Shown here one piece after another: positions 22,621 through 33,540 of a stretch of DNA of 64,000 nt. The notes beneath the pieces were generated by a model. The model searched no databases. It was not told where the DNA came from and saw nothing but the letters and a program-made list of their open reading frames with translations. The stretch is taken from the NCBI RefSeq assembly GCF_024166365.1, contig NC_064846.1, forward strand, positions 24,511,866-24,575,865, given 5' to 3'. The translations under genes were made by a program, and so were the position numbers. This DNA is from Elephas maximus indicus. Its lineage: Eukaryota > Chordata > Mammalia > Proboscidea > Elephantidae. Position 1 is the first letter of the stretch; every line of letters begins with the position of its first letter.

Positions 22621-24140
22621 CTTCAACTAAAAACCCAAATCCTATTTATGGGGCACTGGGTCTTTTTTCCGACGGCACTGGGTTTATGGGTTTGGGTCTT
22701 TTTTTTTAATACCTTTGAATATTTCAATTAAAAATATTATTTGGAGCTAATTTTTCAGCTTTCAAACTTCCTCCTTAGTTTTTGACAGACCCTTCCAAGT
22801 TTCCAACCAATCTTTATGTCCTTGCCAGGGTGAAGCAAGGTAAGCTTCACTACCCAGATGCCTGGGATGTGGGGTATCCCCGTGGAATGCTTCATGTGGA
22901 TGCCAATGATTGATCAAGTGGAGAAGCAATATTCAACCTTAAGAGTTTTTAACAACCCAGCATCGGTTTCATTTCACAACCCCCTCATACAGTTTATTTT
23001 TATATTTAAAATGAATTAATACCAATATTAAATTAGATGACCTTTGGGTTTTACATGCCCAGAAATAGAACGTTAGTGCTGGAAGGATCATAGTCATGTT
23101 AACTAGCTGAAGCTAACATTTAAAGTCAGGCAGATTGATCTATATATATTGATCTGCAGGAATGTCCATGATATATTGTCAAGTGGAAAGGCAAGTTGCA
23201 GAGTAAATTGATGATATGATTGCATTTTTTTTTAAAGACAGAAAACATAAAATAACACGTAGACTCAGAATGTTAGACAGGTCTTTGGGTAACTAAACAC
23301 AAACTCCTTATTATATTGATGAGCAAATCTGAGGGCAAGAGAGTGATATAACTCAGGTCACACAGCTAGTTAGCAGCAAAATCAATTCCAGAGCCCCCGT
23401 TGCCAAGGCTCCACTATGTCACTCTGTCTGTAGGCTGCACCTGTACTAAGTCAAAAAAAGAGATAAAGAACCTAGTGGCATAGATCCCATTTGGGGGCCG
23501 GGGTCCCATTAGTAAAAATCTGGTTCCCATTTTAAGCTATAAACCCACCCATAATGGAGCGTGAACTATTTCTCCCCAAAAGAACAGCATCATTAAAAGG
23601 AATGCTCTTAACATTCATCCTAATTTCTCTCAGTCTGAATCCTCTATTGTTGTTTTACTCTAAAATTTTATTGATTTCACCAGTTCATATTTATTTTCCT
23701 TTAAGAAACATTTGGCACAAAATATGAAACTTGCCTATTCAGATACCCAACACCTATCACAGAGCCTGGCTGAAAGTAGAAACAATATTTGTTGAATGAA
23801 TAAATTAAAGATTGAAATCACTTGTCTTTTTACTGAATAATTATTTCTTTGCTGATTTTAAAACATGAGTTCAGTGGGTAAGAATACCATATACCTTTAC
23901 AAAATGTATAACAGATGAAATTTGAATAAATGTTGCAGTTATTTTGAAATTAAGCTACTTTGATAAGTGGTTTATTCATCCTCAATTTATTTCTTCATTC
24001 AGTGAGTAAACATATGAGACAAATTACTCACATACTTGGTACTCCCTTCGCAGCATCACACAACGTTACAATGAGCCACAGCTGTCAGATTTTGAGTAAT
24101 GCTCTGCCCGTTCACTTGCTCACTGTGCCTACCTCACATC
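22621..24140. other. Mostly unassigned; L1, MIR and L2 remnants
   Basis: 23120-23260 resembles an old L1 3'UTR ('atattgtcaagtggaaaggc'). 23310-23430 is reversed MIR ('cacacagctagttagcagca'). 23630-23815 is reversed L2 ('tttgttgaatgaataaatta'). The remainder is not recognised. Confidence 0.5.
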
Positions 24141-24146
24141 TAAAAC

Positions 24147-24313
24147 AAACCAAACCAAACCCATTGCCATCGAGTTGATTCCGACTCATAGCGACCCATT
24201 AGGACAGAGTAGAACCGCCCCATGGGGTTTCCAAGGAGTGCCTGGTGGATTCGAACTGCCGGCCTTTTGTTAGCAGCCGAGCTCTTACCCACTGCTGTAC
24301 CACCAGGGCTCCA
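24147..24313 (-). mobile_element. AfroSINE
   Basis: Complete reversed copy: 'ttgccatcgagttgattccg' through 'gtaccaccagggctcc'. About 1-2 diagnostic changes from other young copies. Confidence 0.92.
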
Positions 24314-24399
24314 CCTCTGCTGTGAATCAGCTTCTCTGTTCATTAGTCTCTGGTTTCTCATTGGGCTGCTTTGGAGATGATTTCTTCATGTTTTGTAGG

Positions 24400-24612
24400 A
24401 TTGCTTGTTCCTCGGTGATGCAAATGCTTAACTACTAACTGAAAGGTTGGCGGTTCAAATCCACCGAATGGTGCCATGGGCCTAGTGATCTACTTCTGGA
24501 GGATTACAGCTATTGAAAATCCTACGAATGCAGTTCTACTCTGGTACATGTGGGGCTGCCATGAGTCAGAATTGACTAGAGGGCAATGGATTTGGTTTTG
24601 TTTTTTTGGTGG
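24400..24612 (+). mobile_element. AfroSINE, diverged long form
   Basis: Head region partly lost ('tcctcggtgatgcaaatgct'), B-box 'ggttcaaatcc', tail 'catgagtcagaattgactag' with T-rich end. Confidence 0.78.
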
Positions 24613-24654
24613 GGTCACCCAAAGTAAAGTGAGACTGGAAGATGGGCTATCTGG

Positions 24655-24770
24655 GTCTTAGTCCTAGATCTGTTTCAAGCGGATTTCATGACCTTGGCAA
24701 ATTTACTCCCTGTTCACTGAGCCTCAGATTCCTCATCTAAAATGAGAAATCTGGAGTAGATCATTCTTTG
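24655..24770 (+). repeat. MIR SINE
   Basis: MIR core and 3' part: 'atgaccttggcaaatttact', 'cctcagattcctcatctaaa'. Confidence 0.7.
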
Positions 24771-24899
24771 CCAAAACCTTTTCTTTTTAGACCTTTCTTT
24801 TCAAATGAAATTGTATAAGGAAAACTTTACCCCCATTAGCAGGCGCTAGGCAGTGTGACAGAACCCATAGGGCTACATGAACTAAAGTTTAAAAACCAC

Positions 24900-25323
24900 T
24901 GAATTATGCAGGAAGTGGATAAAAAGATGTGGCAAATTTAAATAGTGGAATATATTTTCAGCAATAAAAAGGAAAAAACTACTGATAGGTACAGAGACAT
25001 GGATGAATCTCAAAGACATGCTGAGTGAGAGAAGCCAGACACAAAAGCATACATACTATATGATTCCATTCATAGGAAATTCTAGAAAATGAAAACTAAT
25101 ATAGCGCCAGAAATCAGATCAGTGGTTGCATGGGGCAGAGGGTGGAGGGAGGGGTGGACTACAGAAGGACACAAGGAAACTTTTGGAGGTGATGGAATTG
25201 TTACGTGTCTTGATTCTGGTGGTGATTCTATGGGCATACACATCTGTTAGTCATCCAATTGTATGCTATAATTGGATGCACTTTATTGTACACAAATTAT
25301 AGCACAATAACGTTAATAAAAAA
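24900..25323 (+). mobile_element. Old L1 3' end
   Basis: L1 3'UTR of an older subfamily: 'atactatatgattccattca', 'gatcagtggttgcatggggc', ending near an A-rich tail 'cgttaataaaaaa'. Confidence 0.75.
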
Positions 25324-25394
25324 TCATCTCATGAAATCATCTCCAAGGTCCTTTATAGCTTGGGTACAGTATAAAGGATTAAATAAGTGAGTGG

Positions 25395-25656
25395 TATCTG
25401 GCACCTACCAGCCTTAGACTCAAACACTGGCTGTGCTGTTTACTGGTTCTGTGGCCATGGGTACATCACTTAACCTCTATGAGTCTGTGTTTCTCCATTT
25501 CTAATATGGGCGTGCTATGAGTCGGAATCCACTCAATGGCAATTTTTTTTTTTTTAAATATAGGGATAATAGTAACACTGCTTCATAGAGTTGAGAGAAT
25601 GGATGTGAAGACTTTAACACAGTGCCTAGCATATAGTAAGTGCTCAATAAATGTTA
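25395..25656 (+). repeat. MIR SINE with an AfroSINE tail inside
   Basis: MIR from 'gactcaaacactggctgtgc' to 'agtaagtgctcaataaatgt'. At 25508-25555 it is interrupted by the last 30 or so bases of an AfroSINE ('ctatgagtcggaatccactc') plus a T tract. Confidence 0.78.
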
Positions 25657-25861
25657 AGAGAGTCCTGGTGGTACTGTGGTTAAAGCGCTCGGCTGGTAAC
25701 CAAAAGGTTGGTGATTTGAACCCACCAGCTGCTCTGCAGGAAAAAGATGTGGCAGTCTGCTTCCATAAAGATTTACAGCGTCAGAAATCCATAAGGCAGT
25801 TCTACTCTGCCCTACAGGGTTGCTATGAGTCAGAATTGACTTGACAACAGTGGCAGTGGGT
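25657..25861 (+). mobile_element. AfroSINE, long form
   Basis: Complete long-form copy flanked by the perfect 13-bp duplication TCAATAAATGTTA (25644-25656 and 25862-25874), which is the 3' end of the MIR it entered. Confidence 0.95.
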
Positions 25862-25874
25862 TCAATAAATGTTA

Positions 25875-26519
25875 GCTGTGCTTATAATTCTATGTTTCCA
25901 AATAATTTTCTAGACTTGGTTGGAAAAGTTCAGAGGCAGTGTATAAGTGGTCTGAATTTTAGTTTTGACTCCATTACCACTTATGTATTACCTTAAACTT
26001 AAGTCTCAACACCTTGTCTGGGCCTCAATTTCCTCATTGTTAATTACAGAGGGGATTATCTTTTTATATATATATACACCTTTATATAATATAAAGATAA
26101 ATTATCTTTATCAATTTCATAGAGATATTAGGAGTATAAAATAAACTAATAGATTAGAAAAAAGTTCGGAAGATCAAAAAGAAACCCTCCACACAAATAT
26201 AGGAAATGACTCCAATACAATGTTCTCATAACTCTGAGGTCCAATGAAGCAAGGGGACTGCGCTTATGCAACAGGGCTTGCCCTCAGCAAAGTTGCAAAC
26301 TTTCTGACGTTTGTCTCCTGGTCTTTTATTACACCATTATCCGTTCTATTTTCCGATTTCGGTTATGCCTTGCCTCCTGCCAACAGTCATAGGAGATTCT
26401 TTTGCCACTCAGGTCCCTTCTGTCAGTGAGGAAATGATCCTGTTAAGCTCATTTACCTGAAGGTGGCTAACCTTCCGGTAATGTAAAGAAAAAGCAAAGT
26501 GCGTTAAAAAAGAGAGCAA
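25875..26519. other. MIR remnant and unassigned sequence
   Basis: 25940-26070 is MIR-like ('gggcctcaatttcctcattg'), followed by an AT-rich stretch 26060-26120. 26121-26519 is unassigned. Confidence 0.45.
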
Positions 26520-26836
26520 AAACAATACCTGTAATGGAAATTATTGAACATACCACGGACTGCCAAAACGATGAACAAATCTGTCTTGGGAGAAGTACAA
26601 CCAGAATGCTCTTTAGAGGCAAGGATGGCAAGACTACGTCTCACATACTTTGGACAGGTTATCAGGAGTGATCAGTCCCTGAAGAAGGACATCATGCTTG
26701 GTAAAGTAGAGGGTCAGGGAAAAAGAGGAAGACCCTCAATGGGATGGATTGACACAGTGGCTGCAACAATGGGCTGGCTCAAGCATAACGATTATGGGGA
26801 TAGCACAGTGTTTCGTTCTGTTGTGCAAAGGGTTGC
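26520..26836 (+). mobile_element. RTE LINE 3' fragment, left part (split by an LTR)
   Basis: RTE C-terminal and 3' sequence (NIPRTAKTMNKSVLGEVQPE, RLTYFGQVIRSDQS). It stops at 'gggttgc' and resumes at 27317 as 'gttgttatgagttggaactgact' followed by (AAC)n up to about 27364. A solo LTR occupies the gap. The RTE therefore landed first. Confidence 0.88.
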
Positions 26837-27316
26837 TGTCGTGGATTGAATTGTGTCCCCCAAAAAATGTGTGTATCAATTTGGCTGGGCCATGATTCTT
26901 GGTATTGTGTGATCTTCCTATATGTTGCAAATCCTGCCTCTATGATGTTAATGAGGGAGGATGGGCTGCAGTTATGTCAGTGAGGCAGGACTCAATCTAT
27001 GAGATTGGATTGTGTTTTGAGGCAATCTCTTGAGATATAAAAGAGAGAAGTGAGCAGAGATACAGGGGGACCTCATACCACCAGGAAAACAGTGCTGGGA
27101 GGAGAGCGTTTCTTTTGGACCCGAGGTCCCTGCGTGAAGAAGTTCCTAGTCCAGGGGAACATTGATGAGAAGGCCAAGAGAGAGAAAGCCTTGCCCTGGA
27201 GCTGATGCCCTGAATTTAGACTTTTAGCCTACTTTACTGTGAAGAACTAAATTTCTCTTTGTTAAAGCCATCCACTTGTGGTATTTCTTTCATAGCAGCA
27301 CTAGATGACTAAGACA
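26837..27316 (+). mobile_element. Solo LTR (ERVL-MaLR-like), copy 2
   Basis: A 480-bp LTR with TG...CA ends ('tgtcgtggattgaattgtg' to 'ctagatgactaagaca') inside an RTE fragment. The 5-bp duplication is GTTGC/GTTGT (26832-26836 and 27317-27321). A TATA-like 'gatataaaagagagaag' lies in the middle, as in its relatives. It lies about 160 bp downstream of the OR stop codon. Confidence 0.9.
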
Positions 27317-27364
27317 GTTGTTATGAGTTGGAACTGACTCGATGGCACCTAACAACAACAACAA
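27317..27364 (+). mobile_element. RTE LINE 3' tail, right part
   Basis: The terminal part of the RTE interrupted at 26836: 'tatgagttggaactgactcg', 'atggcacc' and an (AAC)n tail. It ends about 115 bp beyond the stop codon of the OR gene. Confidence 0.85.
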
Positions 27365-27478
27365 TGGAAATTCAGGTCTCAGTAGGGATAATATTTTGGG
27401 GTGGGAACACTTCCTGAGGGTTCTCATACGCCAATCACCTACTCTTCTAAGGGTAAAGTCAGCTCCTTTAAACAATTT

Positions 27479-28462
27479 TCAACGTGATGAAGACATAGCT
27501 GAGTGATATTTTAGAAGTTTAGAAGCAAAGGTGGTCTGTGCCCTTTTTGCCATAACTTTCTTTATTGCCCCTTTAACATCCTTGTTCCTCAGGCTGTATA
27601 TCAGGGGGTTCAACATGGGTGTCAAAGCCCCATAGAACACTGAGATAAACTTGTCCTGGTCTGGTGAGGACTTTGACTGAGGTTTCATATACATGGAGAT
27701 CGCTGCCCCATAGAATATTGTCACCACAGTCAGGTGAGACCCGCAGGTGGAAAAGGCTTTGAACCTACCCTGGGCTGTGCGAATCTTCAGGACAGCAGCA
27801 GCAATTTGAATATAGGAGAGGAGAACAAACCCAAAGGGTAGAAGCAGGGTGAAGATACCAGTGATGAGGATCATAAGCTCATTGAGACTGGTATCAGAAC
27901 AGGCCAGCTTAAGAAGGGAGAGGATCTCGCAGACAAAATGGTTGATGACATTAGCCTCACAGAAGCGAAGTCGCAAGGATAAGATGAGCATGGCAGTGAG
28001 CACCAGTGATGCCCCCCATGACATAGCAGCCAGCCAGGCACACACTGGACCATTCATGACCACAGAATAGCGCAGGGGATTGCTGATAGCAACCACACGG
28101 TCATAGGCCATGATGGCCAGTAGGAGACACTCTGCTGTGGCCAAGACCAAAGAGACACTCATTTGGGTCAAACATCGTAGGTAAGAGAGGTAGGGATGAG
28201 TAGAGAAACAGTGCACCAAGGCTTGAGGCATGGAGACTGTTCCATAGCAAAGGTCTAAGAAAGACAAGTTACTAAGGAAGAAATACATTGGAGTGTGGAG
28301 GCGGGGGTCAAAGTGGACAAGAAAGATGATAAGTCCATTCCCCAACAAGGTGCTGAGGTAAGTTATCAGCACCAATGTGAAAAACGTGACTCTCCATTCA
28401 GGATAGTTAGAAATGCCAATAAGAAGAAATTCAGTCATTGCTGTAGCATTGTCCATGGCCAT
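27479..28462 (-). CDS. OR13H1: Intact olfactory receptor, family 13 (probable OR13H1 orthologue)
   Basis: Seven-transmembrane odorant receptor of the rhodopsin class. It is expected in the ciliary membrane of olfactory neurons, signalling through G-olf and adenylyl cyclase (family knowledge); the ligand is unknown. The single coding exon reads 327 aa without interruption from the ATG at 28462 to a TGA. An in-frame GTG lies three codons upstream, but the ATG is preferred: it has A at -3 and G at +4, and the start MAMDNAT fits the family. Visible marks are an N-glycosylation site at N5-A-T, TM1 GN (about 41-42), LHTPMYFF (55-62), the TM3 cysteine (about 97), MAYDRVVAISNP (118-129, with DRV instead of the usual DRY), extra cysteines at about 168, 178 and 188, KAFSTCGSHLTVV (235-247) and [12 protein letters not shown] (282-293). 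About 20 residues follow the usual OR end, so the tail is longer than usual. OR13H1 identity is from memory of the human protein. Confidence 0.93.
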   Translation of the reverse strand: MAMDNATAMTEFLLIGISNYPEWRVTFFTLVLITYLSTLLGNGLIIFLVHFDPRLHTPMYFFLSNLSFLDLCYGTVSMPQALVHCFSTHPYLSYLRCLTQMSVSLVLATAECLLLAIMAYDRVVAISNPLRYSVVMNGPVCAWLAAMSWGASLVLTAMLILSLRLRFCEANVINHFVCEILSLLKLACSDTSLNELMILITGIFTLLLPFGFVLLSYIQIAAAVLKIRTAQGRFKAFSTCGSHLTVVTIFYGAAISMYMKPQSKSSPDQDKFISVFYGALTPMLNPLIYSLRNKDVKGAIKKVMAKRAQTTFASKLLKYHSAMSSSR

Positions 28463-28518
28463 CCTTCCCACCTGTCACTATTCATTGGATGGGTGCCAAA
28501 TGCAGCTGCCTAATTTTA

Positions 28519-28560
28519 CCTGCAAGAATGAGAATAAAGATGGAGCACATGACAAAAGTG
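28519..28560 (-). promoter_or_regulatory. Candidate 3' splice site upstream of the OR coding exon
   Basis: Read on the minus strand, a pyrimidine-rich tract ends in 'ttctcattcttgcag' followed by GTAAAATTAG. This would start the coding exon at 28519 and leave a 57-nt 5' leader before the ATG at 28462. OR genes usually have one or more upstream untranslated exons spliced just 5' of a single coding exon, so position and sequence both fit. No promoter or upstream exon could be recognised. Confidence 0.5.
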
Positions 28561-29117
28561 AAAAGAATTAGGATGTCCAGGATCATTATCTTTGTCCTTT
28601 TCAAAGGACACAGAGCATAAATGGAATATCTGTAATGGGAACAGAGGTAAAGCTTAAAATCTGCCCCCCCCCCCAGGAAAACACTTAGTTCTCTGTTCTT
28701 TTGAAAATACGTATATAAAAAGTTCTCCAGTTCTCCTCTGCCAGATGCCTTCTTGGATAATTTTCCCAACTAAGAAGAGAGGAAAGGGAGGCCATCTTCC
28801 TGGCTCTCTCACTTGTTCTCCATTTTCCAGGGTAAACCTGATACATAGACATAGTTGAGCATCAGTCAGCTTGCGTTACTGATCTCTTTTTTTTTATCAA
28901 GAGGATACCTTGTGGTAGACGAGATGATGTAGCTAAAATGTTGCCTTTTTTGTGTCTTTTTTGTATTTGCCTCCATTTTCCCACAGTGCCCATACGTACC
29001 GCATATTATTATATAGAGTAGTTCATGGAGTCCTTGTGATCTGTGGGAGCCCTCTACTAATATTCCCTGTTGAAATTACATTTCCAGCTTCTTCTGTGGT
29101 TTCGTGTTGTGGTTGCT
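28520..29117. other. Sequence upstream of the OR coding exon
   Basis: Would be intron if the splice acceptor at 28519 is real. It holds a C13 run at about 28664-28676, and is otherwise unassigned. No TATA-like promoter or untranslated exon could be placed with confidence. Confidence 0.4.
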
Positions 29118-29128
29118 AAGCCTCTGTT

Positions 29129-32100
29129 GTTGTCGTTGTTGTCAGGTGCCGTTGAGTCGGTTCCGACTCATAGCGACCCTACGCACAACAGAACGAAACA
29201 CTGCCCGGTCCTGCACCATCCTCACAGTTGTTGTTATGCTTGAGCTGATTGTTGCAGCCACTGTGTCAATCCACCTCGTTTAGGATCTTCCTCTTTTTTG
29301 ATGACCCTGTACTCTGCCAAGCATGATGTCCTTCTCCAGGGACTGATCCCTCCTGACAACATGTCCAAAGTATTTAAGAGGCAGTCTCGCCATCCTTGCT
29401 TCTAAGGAGCATTCTGGCTGTACTTCTTCTAAAACAGATTTGTTTCTTCTTTTGGCAGTCCGTGGTATATTCAATATTCTTCACCAACACCACAATTCAA
29501 AGGCGTCAACTCTTCTTCAGTCTTCCTTATTCATTGTCCAGCTTTCACATGCATATGATGCAATTGAAAACACCATGGCTTGGGTCAGGCACACCTTAGT
29601 CTTCAAGGTGACATCTTTGCTCTTCAACACTTTAAAGAGGTCCTTTGCAGCAGATTTGCCCAATGCAATGCATCTTTTGATTTCTTGACTGCTGCTTCCA
29701 TGGGTGTTGATTGTAGATCCAAGTAAAATGAAATCCTTGACAACTTCAACCTTTTCTCCATTTATCATGATGTTGCTCATTGATCCACTTGTGAGGATTT
29801 TTGTTTTCTGTACGTTGAGGTGTAATCCATACTGAAGGCTGTGATCTTTGACCTTCATTAGTGAGTGTTTCAAGTCCTCTTCACTTTCAGCATGCAAGAT
29901 TGTGTCATCTACATAACACAGGTTGTTAAAGAGTCTTCCTCCAATCCTGATGCCCCGTTCTTCTTCATATAGTCCAGCTTCTCATATTATTTGTTCAGCA
30001 TACAGATTAAATAGGTATGGTGAAAGAATGCAACCCTGATGCACACCTTTCCTGACTTTAAACCAATCAGTATCCTCTTGTTCTGTCCGAACAACTGCCT
30101 CTTGATCTATGTAAAGGTTCCTCATGAGCACAATTAAGTGTTCTGGAATTCCCATTCTTCCTAATGTTATCCATAGTTTCTTATGATCCACACAGTCAAA
30201 TGCCTTTGTATAATCAATAAAACACAGGTAAACATCCTTCTGGCATTCTCTGGTTTCAGCCAGGATCCATCTGACATCAGCAATGATATCCCTGGTTCCA
30301 CGTCCTCTTCTGAAACCGGCCTGAATTTCTGGCAGTTCCCTGTCGATATACCACTGCAGCCATTTTTGAATGATCTTCAGCAGAATTTTGCTTGCATGTG
30401 ATATTAATGATATTGTTCTATAATTTCCACATTCAGTTGGATCACCTTTCTTGGGAATAGGCATAAATATGGATCTCTTCCAATCAGTTGGCCAGGAAGC
30501 TGTCTTCCATATTTCTTGGCATAGACGAGTGAGCACCTCCAGCGCTGCATCTGTTTGTTGAAACATCTCAATTGATATTCCATCAATTCCTGGAGCCTAG
30601 TTTTTCGCCAATGCCTTCAGAGCATCTTGGACTTCTTCCTTCAGTACCATCGGTTCCTGATCATATGTCACCCCTTGAAATGGTTGAATATCGACTAATT
30701 CTTTTTGGTATAATGACTCTGTGTATTCCTTCCATCTTCTTTTGATGCTTCCTGCATCATTTAATATTTTCATCTTGGAATCCTTCACTATTGCAACTCG
30801 AGGCTTGAATTTTTTCTTCATTTCTTTCAGCTTGAGAAACGCCGAGTGTGTTCTTCCCTTTTGGTTTTCCATCTCCAGCTTTTTGCACATGTCATTATAA
30901 TACTTTATTTTGTCTTCTGGAGAGGTCCTTTGAAATCTTCTGTTCAGTTCTTTTACTTTATCAATTCTTCCTTTTGCTTTAGCTGCTCGACGCTCAAGAG
31001 CAAGTTTCAGAGTCTCCTCTGACATCCATCTTGGTCTTTTCTTTCTTTCCTGTCTTTTCAGTGACCTCTTGCTTTCTTCATGGATGATGTCCTTGATGTC
31101 ATTCCACAACTCATCTGGTCTTCGGTCACTAGTGTTCAATGAGTCAAATCTATTCTTGAGATGGTCTCTAAATTCAGGTGGGATATACTCAAGGTCATAA
31201 TTTGGCTCTCGTGGACTTGCTCTGATTTTCTTCAGTTTCAGCTTGAACTTGCATATGAGCAAATGATGGTCTGTTCCACAGTTGGCCCCTGGCCTTGTTC
31301 TGACTGATGATATTGAGCTTTTCCATCGTCTCTTTCCACAGATGTAGTCAATTTGATTCCTGTGTGTTCCATCTGGCAAGGTCCATGTGTACAGTCGCCG
31401 TTTATGTTGGTGAAAGAAGGTATTTGCAATGAAGAAGTCGTTGGTCTTGCAAAATTCTATCATTCAATCTCCGGCATTGTTTCCAGCACCAAGGCCATAT
31501 TTTCCAACTACTGATCCTTCTTCTTTGTTTCCAACTTTTGCATTCCAATTGCCAGTAATTACCAATGCATCTTGATTGCATGTTTGATCAATTTCAGACT
31601 GCAGCAGCTAATAAAAATCTTCTATTTCTTCATCTTTGGCCCTAGTGGTTGGTGTGTATATTTGAATAATAGTCGTACTAACTGGTCTTCCTTGTAGGTG
31701 TATGGATAGTATCCTATCACTGACAGCATTGTACCTCAGGATAGATCTTGAAATTTTCTTTTTGACGATGAATGCAACACCATTCCTCTTCGAGTTGTCA
31801 TTCCCAGCACAGTAGATGATGTGATTGTCCAATTCAAAATGGCAAATACCAGTCCATTTCAGCTCACTAATGCCTAGGATATCGATGTTTATGCGTTCCA
31901 TTTCATTTTCGACTATTTCCAATTTTCCTAGATTCATAATCGACGGCACTGGCCTCTGGTCTCATACTTCATACATTCCAGGTTCCGATTATTAATGGAT
32001 GTTTGCAGCTGTTTCTTCTCATTTTGAGTCGTGCCACATCAGCAAATGAAGGTCCCGAAAGCTTTACTCCATCCACATCATTAAGGTCGACTCTACTTTG

Positions 32101-32391
32101 AGGAGGTAGCTTTTCCCCCATCATCTTTTGAGTGCCTTCCAACCTGGGGGGGCTCATCTTCCAGCACTATATCAGACAATGTTCTGGTGCTATTCATAAG
32201 GTTTTCACTGGCTAATGCTTTTCAGAAGTAGACTGCCGGGTCCTTCTTCCTAGCCTGTCTTAGTCTGGAAGCTCAGCTGAAACCTGTCCTCCATGGGTGA
32301 CCCTGCTGGTATCTGAATACCGGTAGCATAGCCTCCAGCATCCCAGCAACACACAAGCCCCCACAGCATGACAAACTGACAGACGTGGGGG
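29129..32391 (-). mobile_element. Full-length RTE-clade LINE, coding frame broken
   Basis: A complete non-LTR retrotransposon of about 3.26 kb, flanked by a perfect 11-bp target-site duplication AAGCCTCTGTT (29118-29128 and 32392-32402). Its 3' end (left) is a (GTT)n/(AAC)n-type simple tail. Reading leftward, the pieces are an N-terminal region with TWNV, an endonuclease domain (ILGISELKWTG at about 31860, then GTDHHLLICKF at about 31255), a linker, and a reverse transcriptase with FIDYTKAFDCVDHKKLW, GVHQGCILSPYLFNLYAEQ and the catalytic YVDD box at 29904-29915. It is inactive: one frameshift lies near 31960, and several in-frame stops occur (near 31607, 31465, 30597, 29981, 29515 and 29475), at least some of which look like CGA-to-TGA decay. 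Domain order and lack of ORF1 fit RTE/BovB-like elements known from afrotherians. Confidence 0.92.
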
Positions 32392-32402
32392 AAGCCTCTG
32401 TT

Positions 32403-33540
32403 AGGAGTGTGAAAATCTAATATGATGTTTCTAAAAGTGTAGGTGGTAAGGAGAGGGTGTCAGTGACAAGCCTACCTGATAAGGCTCTCCAATCCTGACC
32501 ACTTTCTAGCTGTTCAACTTGCCTTACTTTTCCTTATAGCACATTCCAACATATGAAATTACATTAACTATTTGATTGCTTATTTATTATTTATTTCCCA
32601 CTCAAATGTAAATTTATTGAGGAAGGGGACTTTGTGTGTTTTGTTTACTGGTATATCCCTAGCACCTAGAACAGTGCCTGGGGCATCACAAGAATTCAAT
32701 AGATATAAAATAAATAGCTGAATATAGCAAGTCTCAGTCAGTAATGGATATTATTCAGAATCTACTTCTCTTGCCACCCGAATTGATATCCCTTATTCCA
32801 AGTCATTGTCATTACTCACCTGGGTTTTGTCAGTAACTTCTTTATTGGTTTCCTTGTTTCTGGCCTTGCCCCCGTTCAGTTCTAGTGATTAAGTTAAATT
32901 GTAAGTCAGATCAGGTTACTCTTCCATTAAAAAAATTCCAAGAGCTTCCCATTTCAACCTCATTAAGCACCAGTCTCCTTCTTATGAGCTACAAGGCCCT
33001 ACATGCTTTGCTTCCCCGTTACTTCTCTGACTGCAGTTCCTACTACCCTCCCCTTGGCTCACTCTGCTCCAGTCACACTGGCCTATTCAATGTTCCTCAA
33101 ACACACAAAGCATACCTCTTTTGCAGAGACTTTGATCTTGCTGCTTCATGTTAATGAACACTTTCCCCCTAGATCTTTGCGTGACTTACCCTCTCGCCTC
33201 CCTCAAGTCTTTATTCACAAGGCACCTTCTCAATGAGTCTATTCTGGGCCACCCTGTCTAAAAATGTATCTCCATCCCCTGACATTTTATATTCCCCTTT
33301 TCTGATTTATTTTCCTTCTTAGAATTATTACTATCTAGGACTCTGTACGAGTTGTATATAATGAACCTTGTAGCTCATTAATAATTATGTTTACTGATTA
33401 ACTCTCCTAACTACAAGGTAAGCTCAGTGAGGGGAGGGAATTTTGTTTGTTTCGCTCATTACTGCATACTCAAAACCTAGAATACTGCCTGGCACATGGG
33501 AGGTGCTCAGTATTTCCTGAATGAACTGGTGAATGAAGTT
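32403..33540 (-). repeat. L2 LINE fragments
   Basis: Two reversed L2 pieces, about 32480-32735 ('tactggtatatccctagcac') and 32740-33540 ('agctacaaggccctacatgc', 'ctttgatcttgctgcttcat', 'gaatactgcctggcacatgg'). Confidence 0.72.

Noticed and set aside
26060-26115. AT-rich near-palindrome as a structured RNA
   Set aside because: Low-complexity TATA and TTTATA runs explain the pairing; no conserved motif.
28469-28471. In-frame GTG three codons before the OR ATG as the start
   Set aside because: GTG is not a normal start in vertebrate nuclear genes; the ATG at 28462 has a strong context and fits the family N-terminus.
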